64,000 nt of DNA from Inquilinus sp052078665. Lineage in GTDB: Bacteria; Pseudomonadota; Alphaproteobacteria; DSM-16000; Inquilinaceae. The notes under the pieces are model-generated. The model was not told the DNA's origin. It worked only from the letters and a program-made list of their open reading frames with translations, and made no database searches. Of the stretch, positions 56,084 to 63,873 are shown in pieces. The stretch covers positions 36,007 through 100,006 of the forward strand of contig NZ_JBQJIK010000021.1 of the NCBI RefSeq assembly GCF_052078665.1. The letters are read 5' to 3'. Within the stretch, counting starts at the first letter, position 1; each line of letters starts with the position of its first letter. The translations under genes and the position numbers were made by a program.

Positions 56084-56175
56084 GGGCGCGCGATGGCGGT
56101 GACGGCGCATGATCTTGGAGGCCTTCGGATGTCGGGACCTCGGATCGGCTCGAACGCCAGGGCAGCCGCCGTCGC

Positions 56176-56676
56176 TCACTGCGTCGGCGGTCGGAAATCC
56201 TGATCGACGGCGGCTTCCGTCGACGGCACGCGAATGACGACGTTGCTGTGGTTCGTGCCTTCGTGGCACGCATTGCAGCCGTCGGTGAGATCGGAATAGG
56301 CCTTGTCGAAGGCGGCGGCGTCATGCGCCTTTGCTGCGGCCGCGAGATCCCGCAATGGCTGTTCCGTCACCGAGGCGATCATGTCCTGCAACGGGATGTC
56401 GCCGATGGTCGGGTGGGCGCGTCCGACGCGGCCGAAAGCGCCCGAAAGATTGCCGGCCTCATAGGCCGCATAATCCCAGTTGCCGGCCTGGCGGGCGAGC
56501 CAGAGATTGCGGTGCCGCGGCTGGATGATCGTGAGCATCAGGTCGCTGACGCTCGCCTGGTACGCCGGTGCGGTCGGCGCCGCCTGGCCTTGTGCGCCGC
56601 CCGCGACAGCGGCGGCAATCGCGCAGGCGAAGATTGACAGCGATGCAAGTCCAAGCACTTTCCGCGCCGATGACAT
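56176..56676 (-). CDS. Exported single-haem cytochrome c-like protein
   Basis: A 166-aa periplasmic protein. A signal peptide (residues about 1-30, SIFACAIAAAVAGGAQG) leads. The only haem site is GCNACHEGTNHSN (Cys near 133), near the C-terminus as in cytochrome c'/c556 four-helix proteins; the middle has HRNLWLARQAGNWDYAAYEA. This layout is common in small electron or gas-binding cytochromes. It is convergent with the methyltransferase gene. Confidence 0.82.
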   Translation of the reverse strand: MSSARKVLGLASLSIFACAIAAAVAGGAQGQAAPTAPAYQASVSDLMLTIIQPRHRNLWLARQAGNWDYAAYEAGNLSGAFGRVGRAHPTIGDIPLQDMIASVTEQPLRDLAAAAKAHDAAAFDKAYSDLTDGCNACHEGTNHSNVVIRVPSTEAAVDQDFRPPTQ

Positions 56677-56855
56677 GAGCTCGTCGCTCCTCGATGATGC
56701 CGAAGCAAGGAATTGTCCGAGCGTGACGGGCCCGGTTCACCGAAAAGCAGACGCCATTCCAGCGACGGTTGCCACTATACTGACGATGACTGGTGGGCAT
56801 ACGTGGTGGTGGGGCAGGTATCCGTGAGTATAGTGTCGAAATTCGATGGCAGTGC

Positions 56856-56898
56856 TGGACTGCACCCCTGGACTGAGTCAGAAGAGTCAGGGTGGCAT
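56856..56898 (+). repeat. IS-end-like motif, copy A
   Basis: Starts TGGACTGCACCCCTGGACTG and continues with AGTCAGAAGAGTCAGGGTGG. It is nearly identical to 62647-62690 and related to 63817-63840. The form (TGGAxTGxACCCC) resembles IS3-family ends, but no transposase gene is adjacent. Confidence 0.55.
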
Positions 56899-56929
56899 GC
56901 TATGTCGCCGCGTCCCGCTCAGTCGCGGG

Positions 56930-57016
56930 ATGGACCGGGGCGGCAAGGCCCTGCTGCCGCTCCCGACCCTGGTGCTGTGCCCGCGCTCGGCCGGCGCCGG
57001 CGGCTGAGAGCGCGCC
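56930..57016 (+). repeat. Partial duplicate of the methyltransferase 3' end
   Basis: This stretch nearly matches 56006-56091, the last codons and stop of the methyltransferase gene, with a few substitutions (for example GACCGGGG for GACCGCGG). It carries the former C-terminus without the rest of the gene, and so is a non-functional fragment. Confidence 0.7.
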
Positions 57017-57059
57017 GTCACGTCCTTGACGTCGGCCGATCCCGGCGCATGTCATTGGC

Positions 57060-57359
57060 ATGACATCCCTCATCCGCCTGGCGGTCTTCGCCGGCGCGAT
57101 TCTGGCCATCGCACCGGTGGCCAGCGCGCAATGCGTCGTGGACCCGAATGCCGTCGACACCGCCGGCGCGCCCTGCGTCGGCGGGACGGCCGGCGGGTCG
57201 CCTCCGGTGGTCCGCAATCAGCGGCCGGCTGTTCAGGACATCAAGCCCGCCCAGAGGCCGGCCGCGACCAGGCCGGCCGTGGTCCCCGCGCCGGCCAGGC
57301 CCAAGCCGGGCAACCTCAGCCCCCCGAGCCTCGCGCCCCCGCCCGCGCTGAAGCCATGA
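57060..57359 (+). CDS. Small secreted Pro-rich protein
   Basis: A 99-aa protein with a signal peptide (residues 1-23; IRLAVFAGAILAIAPVASAQ). The mature part has two cysteines (CVVDPNAVDTAGAPC), followed by a Pro/Ala/Arg-rich tail (RPAATRPAVVPAPARPKPGN). No domain is recognised. It follows the duplicated fragment and is convergent with the terminase gene. The function is unknown. Confidence 0.55.
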   Translation: MTSLIRLAVFAGAILAIAPVASAQCVVDPNAVDTAGAPCVGGTAGGSPPVVRNQRPAVQDIKPAQRPAATRPAVVPAPARPKPGNLSPPSLAPPPALKP

Positions 57360-57395
57360 TCCGACCGCCGCACAGGGTCTGAACCCGCGCTTCCG

Positions 57396-59015
57396 TCACC
57401 ATGTCCCCACCCACTTCATCGATGTGTCGTAACCGCCCCGCCGCAGCCCCTCGACGGCATAGCGCAGGGCGTCGACGGCGTGGTTCTCGCGGTCCTCCAG
57501 CTCGGCCAGGATCACGCCGGTCTTCGGGTCGGTGCGGTAGCTGTACAGCGCCAGCTCGTCGATCAGGTGGCGGCAGCGCGGATGCACCAGGATGTCGTGC
57601 GCCTTCAGGAACTCGACCCCCTCCTTGACCGACCCCGCCCCCTTGGTCGCCCCGACCATGGCCCCGAAGCCGTTGCGCTGCATGTAGCTGATGGTCTCCG
57701 GCCGGGCGCCGTCGGCGAGGATCTGCCCGCGCCGCGACCCCGGCACGGTGTCGAACAGCGCCGGCGTGCGGTCGATCTCGCAGCCGACCTGATAGGCCTC
57801 GTGGTCGACGAACAGCGTCCGGCCCGCCACGAAGCAGCGCACCAGCACCGTCGGGTCGCGGGCGAAGCCCCAGTCCGCACCGAACAGGAAGCGCGCGTCG
57901 GCCGGCGTCTCGAACGCCTCCACCTTCCAGTTCTTGAACACCCGCGCCTCGCTGAAGGTCTGATAGCCGCCGAGCCAGACATGCTGGTGCTTGTCGGCGT
58001 CGCGCGCCCGGTCCCACTCCATCTCCGCCTGCAGCACCTCCGGAAAATGCGGGTTCTCCGTCCAGTTGGCCCGCACCACCGCGGCATCGGGCGGCGGCGT
58101 CCCGTCGCGGAACAGCGCGTCGACCGGGTCGTCCGGCCGGGTCGGGTTCCAGGAGAACCACAGCTCCGATCCGGTCTTGCGGATGGTGGGCCGCAGCAGG
58201 TCCAGGCTGCGGATCGACAGCGCCTGCGCCTCCTCGACCCAGGCGATGTCATAGCCTTCCAGCGACTTGATGCTCTCGGCCGTGTGGTTCTGCATGCCCT
58301 GGAAGATGATCCGGCCGCCGCGGGGTGTCACGATGCGGTCGGCCTGCACCCGGAAGGCCGCGCCGACGCCCAGCGCCTGGATCTTGTCCTCGATCAGCCG
58401 CTTGACCGACTGGTCCAGCGAGCGCTGCACCTCGCGGATGCACACCGCCCGCACCGGCGCCGCCTCGACGCAGCGCCGCACCAGCAGCTCGGCGAAGGCG
58501 TGCGACTTGCCGGAGCCGCGGCCGCCATAGGCGCCCTTGTAGCGCGACCGCTCCAGCAGCGGATCGAAGACGGGCGCGAGACCGGGCGGGGGCAGGGTGA
58601 TCGCCGTCGGTGCCGGCATCGCGTCCAGCATCCCCTCCGGGAACAGTCCGTCCTCGGTCAGCCCCTGGTCGCGGCAGAATTCCCGGAACGCCTGTTGCAG
58701 GTTCGGCAGCCAGCGGGCGGCACGGCCCTTGACCGCGCCGGGGCGAAGGCACTCTGCGGCCGCGTCGATCAGCTTGCGCACCGCGTCCTCGTGCGGGGCC
58801 GGCCCCTTCTCCTGCCGTCGCCGCACGATCTCCTCGAAGCAGGCAAGCAGGATTCCAGGCTTGGTCATCAGCGCGACGCCCTGCTGACCGGCGTTGCTCC
58901 CCCGGTAGCCGACATGCTCGGCGGCGAGAGTGGCGTCGCCGAAGCGCGTGAGGTGCTGCGCGAACCGGCGCCAGCTCGGCTTGACCCAGATGACCCATGG
59001 TGCGATCGCCGTCAT
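57396..59015 (-). CDS. Phage terminase large subunit with fused small-subunit-like N-terminal domain
   Basis: DNA-packaging motor/nuclease of tailed phages, 539 aa. Residues about 17-66 (FAQHLTRFGDATLAAEHVGY, then RGSNAGQQGVALMTKPGILL) match the terminase small-subunit helix-turn-helix family. The ATPase has Walker A YGGRGSGKSHAF (about 163-173), Walker B DIAWVEEAQ (about 255-263) and the SWNPTRPDDPVD coupling block. The RNase-H-like nuclease has GADWGFARDPTV (Asp near 378), ILADGARPETISYM and DRENHAVDALRYAV. GAGG six bases before the ATG at 59015 supports that start. No portal, capsid or integrase gene is nearby, so this is an orphan. Confidence 0.9.
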   Translation of the reverse strand: MTAIAPWVIWVKPSWRRFAQHLTRFGDATLAAEHVGYRGSNAGQQGVALMTKPGILLACFEEIVRRRQEKGPAPHEDAVRKLIDAAAECLRPGAVKGRAARWLPNLQQAFREFCRDQGLTEDGLFPEGMLDAMPAPTAITLPPPGLAPVFDPLLERSRYKGAYGGRGSGKSHAFAELLVRRCVEAAPVRAVCIREVQRSLDQSVKRLIEDKIQALGVGAAFRVQADRIVTPRGGRIIFQGMQNHTAESIKSLEGYDIAWVEEAQALSIRSLDLLRPTIRKTGSELWFSWNPTRPDDPVDALFRDGTPPPDAAVVRANWTENPHFPEVLQAEMEWDRARDADKHQHVWLGGYQTFSEARVFKNWKVEAFETPADARFLFGADWGFARDPTVLVRCFVAGRTLFVDHEAYQVGCEIDRTPALFDTVPGSRRGQILADGARPETISYMQRNGFGAMVGATKGAGSVKEGVEFLKAHDILVHPRCRHLIDELALYSYRTDPKTGVILAELEDRENHAVDALRYAVEGLRRGGYDTSMKWVGTW

Positions 59016-59030
59016 TCTCGACCTCGCATG

Positions 59031-59061
59031 AAAAAGCCCGCCGCGGCGGGGCCGGGCGGGC
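59031..59061 (-). terminator. Rho-independent terminator upstream of the terminase gene
   Basis: A GCCCGCC / GGCGGGC stem followed on the minus strand by TTTTTC. It would stop minus-strand transcripts coming from the right just before the terminase ribosome-binding site. Confidence 0.7.
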
Positions 59062-59443
59062 GCAACTCTTCGACTGTGCCTGAACTATGCGGCGCGACGT
59101 GCCGTCATGTCAAGAACAAAAACAGAACATCAACGGAAGGCCGGCTCCGAAGCCGTCAGAGCCTGTTTGGAAATGCGCTGGTGTGAGTCGGATGGCGGTG
59201 GTTTCGAGAACCGGCGCGCAGCGGACGTTTGGGTCCGTGAGCACCGGAAGCGCAGAAACCGCCGTCAGACGGCCGCACCAGTAGCATTTACAGACGGGCT
59301 CTCAGGCCGAGCCCCCGGATGCGATCCCCTGGCGGGGCCGGAGATGTCCGAAGCGCCATCCATTGCCTCTCCGCGGCATCGGGGTGTTGCGGACGGCCGG
59401 GACTGCGGTAGCGTGGGCGCCGGTGGCGGCGGGGATGGCGGCG
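59062..59443. other. Intergenic region right of the terminase gene
   Basis: About 380 bp with no supported gene. It contains short open frames without family features. GAGCCTGTTTGGAAATG (from about 59159) is a distinctive stretch but I found no second copy in the window. Confidence 0.4.
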
Positions 59444-59881
59444 ATGGCGACGGATGCGGATCTGCGGGAGAAGCTTCGCAAGATCGAGGCGCTGCATGCC
59501 GGCGCCGGAACGGCGGGGGAGCGGCTGGCGGCGGAGGCGGCGCTGGAGCGGATTCGGGCGCGGCTGCGGCAGCAGCAGGCCAGGGATCCGGCGGTGGAGA
59601 CAAAGGTCACGCTGGCCGATCAATGGTCGCGACAGCTGTTCGTGGCGTTGTGCCGGCGCTACGGGCTGCAGCCGTTCCGCTACCGGCGGCAGCGGCGGAC
59701 GACGGTGATGGTGCGGGCGCCGCAACGCTTCTTCGACCAGATCCTGTGGCCGGAGTTCCAGGAGCTGAACATCGAGCTGACCCGCTATCTGCACGCGGTG
59801 ACGCTGCGGGTGATCCGGACCGAGATCCACGCCGACGCGGCCGAGGCACCGGAGGTCGCCGAGCCGCGGCCGGCGAGGTGA
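59444..59881 (+). CDS. DUF2786-like hypothetical protein
   Basis: A 145-aa protein. The N-terminal half is a charged helical segment (LREKLRKIEALHAGAGTAGE, then RLAAEAALERIRARLRQQQA), and the second half has WSRQLFVALCRRYGLQPFRY, RRQRRTTVMVRAPQRFFDQ and ILWPEFQELNIELTRYL. This two-part design recurs in small alphaproteobacterial proteins and resembles DUF2786, often phage-linked. I chose the ATG at 59444; 59435 is also in frame. The function is unknown. Confidence 0.7.
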   Translation: MATDADLREKLRKIEALHAGAGTAGERLAAEAALERIRARLRQQQARDPAVETKVTLADQWSRQLFVALCRRYGLQPFRYRRQRRTTVMVRAPQRFFDQILWPEFQELNIELTRYLHAVTLRVIRTEIHADAAEAPEVAEPRPAR

Positions 59882-59943
59882 TCCGAAGCTGCAGGACTGA
59901 CGCCCCGCTGAGGGCCGCTGCCGCCGCAATCCTCGTCACCGTA

Positions 59944-60004
59944 ATCCCAAAGCCGTCATGGCGAGCCCCGCCCTTTGCACTTGATGGGGGGCGTGGCCAT
60001 CCAG
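59944..60004. repeat. REP-like palindromic element, copy 1
   Basis: The element runs from ATCCCAAAGCCGTCATGGCG through AGCCCC, then GGGGCGTGGCCATCCAG. Arms ATGGC..GCCCC and GGGGC..GCCAT can form a stem. A second, tighter copy lies at 62590-62634. Elements of this type are widespread in intergenic DNA of alphaproteobacteria. Confidence 0.6.
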
Positions 60005-60053
60005 GCGGCACCGACCCCCTCGCGCCTGCCGAGGGATCGCGCAACAGGCCCGC

Positions 60054-60827
60054 TCAGTCGCGGGATGTCGCCGAGGGCCGACCCGCCTCCCGGTCTTCGG
60101 CGGCGGCTTCCTTGGCCCGGATCGCGCTCAGCGCCGATGCGACCAGCCCGGTCGGTATGGCGATGATGCCCAGCGCCACGAACAGCATCAGCACGGTGAA
60201 CAGCCTGCCGACGGGCGTCACCGGATAGATGTCGCCGTAGCCGACCGTGGTCAGCGTCACCGCGGCCCACCACATCGCGTCGAGCACCGATGTGAAGGCC
60301 TCGGGCTGGGCCTCGTGCTCGAACTGGTGGATGACGAGCGCGCAGACATAGAGGACGACGACCGCCGCCACGCCGAAGACGACGACCTCCTCCTTGACGA
60401 CGCGCCAGGCGGAGACGAGGCGGTCGATGGCGCTGTTGTAGCGGGCCAGCTTCAACAGCTGGACCAGGCGCAGCAGCCGCAGCGCCCGGACGGCGCGGAG
60501 GTCGATGCCGATGCCGGCGAAGACGAGGCCGATAAAGAAGGGGGCGATCGCCAGAAGGTCGACGATGCCGAAGAAGCTCCGCGCATAGGCGCCCGGGGCG
60601 GGGGCGGTGGCGAGGCGCAGGGCGTATTCGATCGTGAACGCCGCGACGACGGCGATCTCCGAGGCGAACAGCACCGTCCTGGCCCAGCCCGGCAGGTCGG
60701 GCAGGGTCTCGACCCCCATCGACAGGGCGGAATAGAGGATCAGCGCGTGGAGGCCCAGCTCGACCCGATGCCCCAGCCCGGGATGCCGGCCGTCGAGGGC
60801 GGTTGCCACCTGCTTCCTCCAGTCCAT
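60054..60827 (-). CDS. Voltage-gated-type potassium channel (6-TM)
   Basis: A 257-aa inner-membrane cation channel subunit of the Kv/KcsA superfamily; four subunits form the pore. S4-like basic helix RAVRALRLLRLVQLLKLARY (about residues 112-131), pore helix AMWWAAVTLTTVGYGDIYP with the K+ filter TVGYGD (about 194-199), and S6 LFTVLMLFVALGIIAIPTGL. A short acidic C-tail follows. I chose the ATG at 60827 because GGAGGCGATC precedes it; a longer form starting near 61184 is not supported. It is downstream of the Fic gene on the same strand. Confidence 0.9.
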   Translation of the reverse strand: MDWRKQVATALDGRHPGLGHRVELGLHALILYSALSMGVETLPDLPGWARTVLFASEIAVVAAFTIEYALRLATAPAPGAYARSFFGIVDLLAIAPFFIGLVFAGIGIDLRAVRALRLLRLVQLLKLARYNSAIDRLVSAWRVVKEEVVVFGVAAVVVLYVCALVIHQFEHEAQPEAFTSVLDAMWWAAVTLTTVGYGDIYPVTPVGRLFTVLMLFVALGIIAIPTGLVASALSAIRAKEAAAEDREAGRPSATSRD

Positions 60828-60912
60828 GATCGCCTCCGAGTGGTTCCTTGCGCCTGGGACGCCGCCTGGGTTCGGCCGCCCGCGGGCAGCGTCTGATCGA
60901 CGAAATACCCGC

Positions 60913-62475
60913 TCATCTGGCTTCGAATACGTCAGCGTATATCCCTTCGATTCTTTCGGCCTCTTCATCCGTAAGCGCGGCAAACTCGCCGTGGCGCGCT
61001 CGCCTGGAGAGCATGCCTCCATTCTGAGAGAGGAACGCTCGCAGAAGCTCCACTTGAGCGCTTGGCATGTCGACGATGGATTGCACTTCGTTTGTGAATG
61101 TTTCGTACGCCTCCAGGAAGGCAACCTCTTCAGGAAGGTCCTTTTCGACCGTCTGGCTGACGCAGTCGTAGAGAAATTCCGCATGCGCCGTCGCGTCGAA
61201 GTAGCGATAGAAATCGGCTGTCTCGCTCAGAACCTCGACGTTACCCTTCGGCGTCGGCCGCCAGGCGATCAACGGTAGAATTTCAGCAGCATAGCTCTCC
61301 AGAACCGCTTGATACTCCGATATCCGCCGTTCGATCGCGCTGCTGATCGGGAATGGCACTCCAGGAGGATTGTAATGGGCTCGGGCGAGAACGTGGTGGA
61401 GGAGCCATCGGTGCAGTCGTCCGTTACCGTCGACAAAGGGATGCGCATAGACGAACCCAAAGCCCAAGCTGGCCGCGGCGATGACGGGATCCAGCCCTCC
61501 GGGAATTGCCCGTTGCTCGAAATCGACCATGCCTCGAATGAGGTCCGGGAGATCTTGATGGCGGGCACTGATGTGGTCCGGCACCGGTTCGCCGGTCTGC
61601 CGGTCATGCACCCCTACGAAGCCGCCTTCGTCACGCAATCCCAACGTCACGAAACGAGCATCGCCGATGACGATCTTCTGCAGACGTTCCAGTTCCTCGA
61701 GACTCAGCGTCCGCACGCCCGCCTGACCGATGGCCTGTGCCCAGCGGGTTGCCCGGTCGCCGGACACGCGCTCCTTTTCGATGGCGAAGGAGGACTTGGA
61801 ATCCTTTACCAGCAGAAAGGCCGCGGCGCGCGCGACCAGGTCCTTGCGCGTTCGTCCGATGACCTCTCGTGCCCTTTCGTCCAGGCGGCTGGCGCCGAGG
61901 ACTTGCAGGGTGCCTGAGCGTCGAACGAGGGGACAGAACCTGCGGGTGCCCGGAAGATTGTTCAGGACCTTGTGCCGCGTCGATGGCAGGCCGATGCCGA
62001 GCCCGTACTGAATATCGGGATCAACGACAGGGATGGCCCGCACCTTGCCGGGATCCGGCACATCGAGTTGACTCTCGGTCAACCATTCGTAGAGGAACCA
62101 TAGTCTTCGAGCGAAACCGCCGGTCGGCGTGGCGCGCACGATGGCGGCGATGTCGTCCGGTTCGATCTGCCGGAACAGTGCGGCAAGCACACCGAGATCG
62201 ACACCTTCCCAGCGAAGCGCGAACTGGAGCTGGCCGGCGAGGGTCTGCTCAGGCCGGTGCCGAGGGGTCAGCATCAGCCAATCCGGCGTGGAGGATGGGT
62301 GGTGCCGAAGGGCCAGGGCCGTCAGGCGTGGCGGCAGCGCTGCCTTCAGGCCATGGCGCGCAACCACGGCGGCGTACCCGGCAGGCACGCCGCGTTCGGG
62401 AAGGACCCGGCCGGCAAAGTCGCCGACAGGGAGGCTTGGCCATTCGCCCGGGCGGGGCTCGTCTGCTACCGTCAA
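60913..62475 (-). CDS. Fic-domain protein (AMP-transferase type)
   Basis: A 520-aa Fic protein that probably transfers AMP (or another nucleotide part) from NTPs to target proteins. The Fic motif is HPFVDGNGRLHR (His345 to Arg). An inhibitory helix-like motif SSFAIEKE (about residues 226-233) lies before the Fic core, as in class II Fic proteins with the inhibitory helix inside the N-terminal part; Gly or Asn after the Glu is replaced by Lys. A further N-terminal extension (1-220) has no known domain. Neighbours are a K+ channel gene and an IS-end-like motif; no antitoxin gene is evident. Confidence 0.9.
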   Translation of the reverse strand: MTVADEPRPGEWPSLPVGDFAGRVLPERGVPAGYAAVVARHGLKAALPPRLTALALRHHPSSTPDWLMLTPRHRPEQTLAGQLQFALRWEGVDLGVLAALFRQIEPDDIAAIVRATPTGGFARRLWFLYEWLTESQLDVPDPGKVRAIPVVDPDIQYGLGIGLPSTRHKVLNNLPGTRRFCPLVRRSGTLQVLGASRLDERAREVIGRTRKDLVARAAAFLLVKDSKSSFAIEKERVSGDRATRWAQAIGQAGVRTLSLEELERLQKIVIGDARFVTLGLRDEGGFVGVHDRQTGEPVPDHISARHQDLPDLIRGMVDFEQRAIPGGLDPVIAAASLGFGFVYAHPFVDGNGRLHRWLLHHVLARAHYNPPGVPFPISSAIERRISEYQAVLESYAAEILPLIAWRPTPKGNVEVLSETADFYRYFDATAHAEFLYDCVSQTVEKDLPEEVAFLEAYETFTNEVQSIVDMPSAQVELLRAFLSQNGGMLSRRARHGEFAALTDEEAERIEGIYADVFEAR

Positions 62476-62589
62476 AGACTATGCGTCCACGATCTGCGGA
62501 TTGTATTCACCGACTGCGAAAATCTATCACCGCTAACCGATTTTTGCGAGATCTTTTCACGAAAAATGGAATGCGACTTCCCGTCGCGA

Positions 62590-62634
62590 ATCCCAAAGCC
62601 GTCATGGCGAGCCCCGAAGGGGCGTGGCCATCCA
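62590..62634. repeat. REP-like palindromic element, copy 2
   Basis: Compact form of the element at 59944: CCCAAAGCCGTCATGGCGAG, then CCCCGAAGGGGCGTGGCCAT. The stem GCCCC-GAA-GGGGC is tight. It lies between the Fic gene and the IS-end-like motif. Confidence 0.65.
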
Positions 62635-62646
62635 GTGGCACCGAGG

Positions 62647-62690
62647 TGGACTGCACCCCTGGACTGAGACAGAAGAATTAGGGTGACATG
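62647..62690 (+). repeat. IS-end-like motif, copy B
   Basis: Reads TGGACTGCACCCCTGGACTG, then AGACAGAAGAATTAGGGTGA. It is 90%-like to copy A at 56856 by eye. It lies about 120 bp upstream of the O-methyltransferase gene and may mark an old IS end. Confidence 0.55.
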
Positions 62691-62811
62691 GGCGATCGGA
62701 GGGCGAATGCCCGTCACGCCCTGCGGCTGGGCTGCCAGCTGGACCCGGCGAGCGTCGTCGTCACGAACAGCGGCCTCGAAACCGGTCCCGGATCGCGGAA
62801 GGGGATGTGAC

Positions 62812-63798
62812 ATGGTGGAGTCCGATCGGATCGACAAGCTGATCGCAGCCGTGCCCCCCGCCTTGGCGCTTCGCGCCGGGCTGGACCTTGGCATCTTCAC
62901 CCGGCTCGGTGGCGGCGCGGCGACTGCCGACAGCCTTGGGGCCGCGCTCGAAGTCGAGCCCGATCGTCTGTCGCGGCTCCTCTACGCGCTCGCCAGCATC
63001 GGTCTCCTCGAAGTCGAGGATGGTCGATTTCGCAACGGAGCCGAAGCGTCGGCCTTCCTCGACGCGTCCAAGCCGACCTATCGCGGCGGCGATCATGCGC
63101 TGCTGCGCGAGCTCTGGGGAGCCGACCTGCTGACCGCAGAGTCGCTGCGGCAGAACCGGCCGGCTGCGCTGCACGACTTTGCCGAAGCGGGGCCCGAGGC
63201 CGCGGCCGCCTTCAGCCGCATGCTCGCACCGGGCGGGGTGATTTTCGGCCGACACCTGGCCCGGGAGATGGACCTCTCGGCGATCGGTTCGGTGATCGAC
63301 ATCGGCGGGGGCGCCGGAACCATTCTCGTCGGACTTCGCGAGCGGCGGCCGCAGATTGCGGCGACGCTGATGGAGCTCCCGACGGTCGCAGCGGTCGCGC
63401 CGGATATCCTGTCGGAATACGGTGCCGACGACGTGGTTGTCGAAGCGGGGGACATCACTGTCGCGCCATCGATCGGTCGGCACGATCTGGCGATCCTGAA
63501 GGCCGTCGTCCAGGTCCTTCCGCCGGACCAGGCGCGCCGTTCGATCCTGAACGCGGCGCGTTGCCTCACACCCGGAGGCGAGATCGCCATTGCGGGGTGG
63601 GGTGTCGTCGATGACGACCGCCTCGGCCCGCCTGAGGGTGTCTTTCTGAATCTCACCTTCCTGAACCTCTATCGCCACGGCGAATCGTACACGGAAGGTC
63701 AGTATCGCGCGTGGATGACCGAGGCTGGATTCCGGGATATCACCAGGTCGCGCCTGACGGACGGCAGCACGTTGTTTCGTGCGCGCCTCACGGGCTGA
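62812..63798 (+). CDS. O-methyltransferase (hydroxyindole/acetylserotonin type)
   Basis: A 328-aa dimeric SAM-dependent O-methyltransferase. The N-terminal dimerisation/winged HTH part has DLGIFTRLGGGAATADSLGA and RLSRLLYALASIGLLEVEDG; the catalytic domain has VIDIGGGAGTILVGLRERRP (SAM motif I, about residues 163-182), LMELPTVAAVAPDIL and HDLAILKAVVQVLPPDQARR with LTPGGEIAIAGWG. Typical substrates of the family are phenolic or polyketide hydroxyls; here unknown. The start has GGAAGGGG upstream. It lies between two IS-end-like motifs, so may belong to a mobile or recombined segment. Confidence 0.88.
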   Translation: MVESDRIDKLIAAVPPALALRAGLDLGIFTRLGGGAATADSLGAALEVEPDRLSRLLYALASIGLLEVEDGRFRNGAEASAFLDASKPTYRGGDHALLRELWGADLLTAESLRQNRPAALHDFAEAGPEAAAAFSRMLAPGGVIFGRHLAREMDLSAIGSVIDIGGGAGTILVGLRERRPQIAATLMELPTVAAVAPDILSEYGADDVVVEAGDITVAPSIGRHDLAILKAVVQVLPPDQARRSILNAARCLTPGGEIAIAGWGVVDDDRLGPPEGVFLNLTFLNLYRHGESYTEGQYRAWMTEAGFRDITRSRLTDGSTLFRARLTG

Positions 63799-63816
63799 TC
63801 GTGGCTGGATGGCTGG

Positions 63817-63840
63817 TGGAGTGGACCCCTGGAGTGAGAC
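63817..63840 (+). repeat. IS-end-like motif, copy C (diverged)
   Basis: TGGAGTGGACCCCTGGAGTG then AGAC. It matches the core of copies A and B (TGGA-TG-ACCCCTGGA-TGAGAC) but continues differently (GGGTCGTTCCAACG). Confidence 0.45.
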
Positions 63841-63873
63841 GGGTCGTTCCAACGAGGGCACAAGCCGCTAAAT

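Larger units (their letters stand above)
56677..57059. other. Intergenic mosaic of duplicated fragments
   Basis: This 383-bp gap contains no gene that I can support. From left to right it holds: unique sequence to about 56850; an IS-end-like motif (56856-56898) also found at 62647-62690; the block CCCGCTCAGTCGCGGGATG (about 56914-56932), which matches the tail of the K+ channel gene at 60048-60066; and a copy of the methyltransferase 3' end (56930-57016). The pieces look like a repair or recombination scar. Confidence 0.55.

Noticed and set aside
59159..59176. GAGCCTGTTTGGAAATG as an IS5-like end
   Set aside because: There is only one copy in the window, no transposase and no partner end; the resemblance is too weak to report as an element.
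62690..62811. Transposase start after the IS-end-like motif (copy B)
   Set aside because: An ATG follows at the distance seen in IS3-type elements, but the frame shows no transposase sequence before the O-methyltransferase gene begins.
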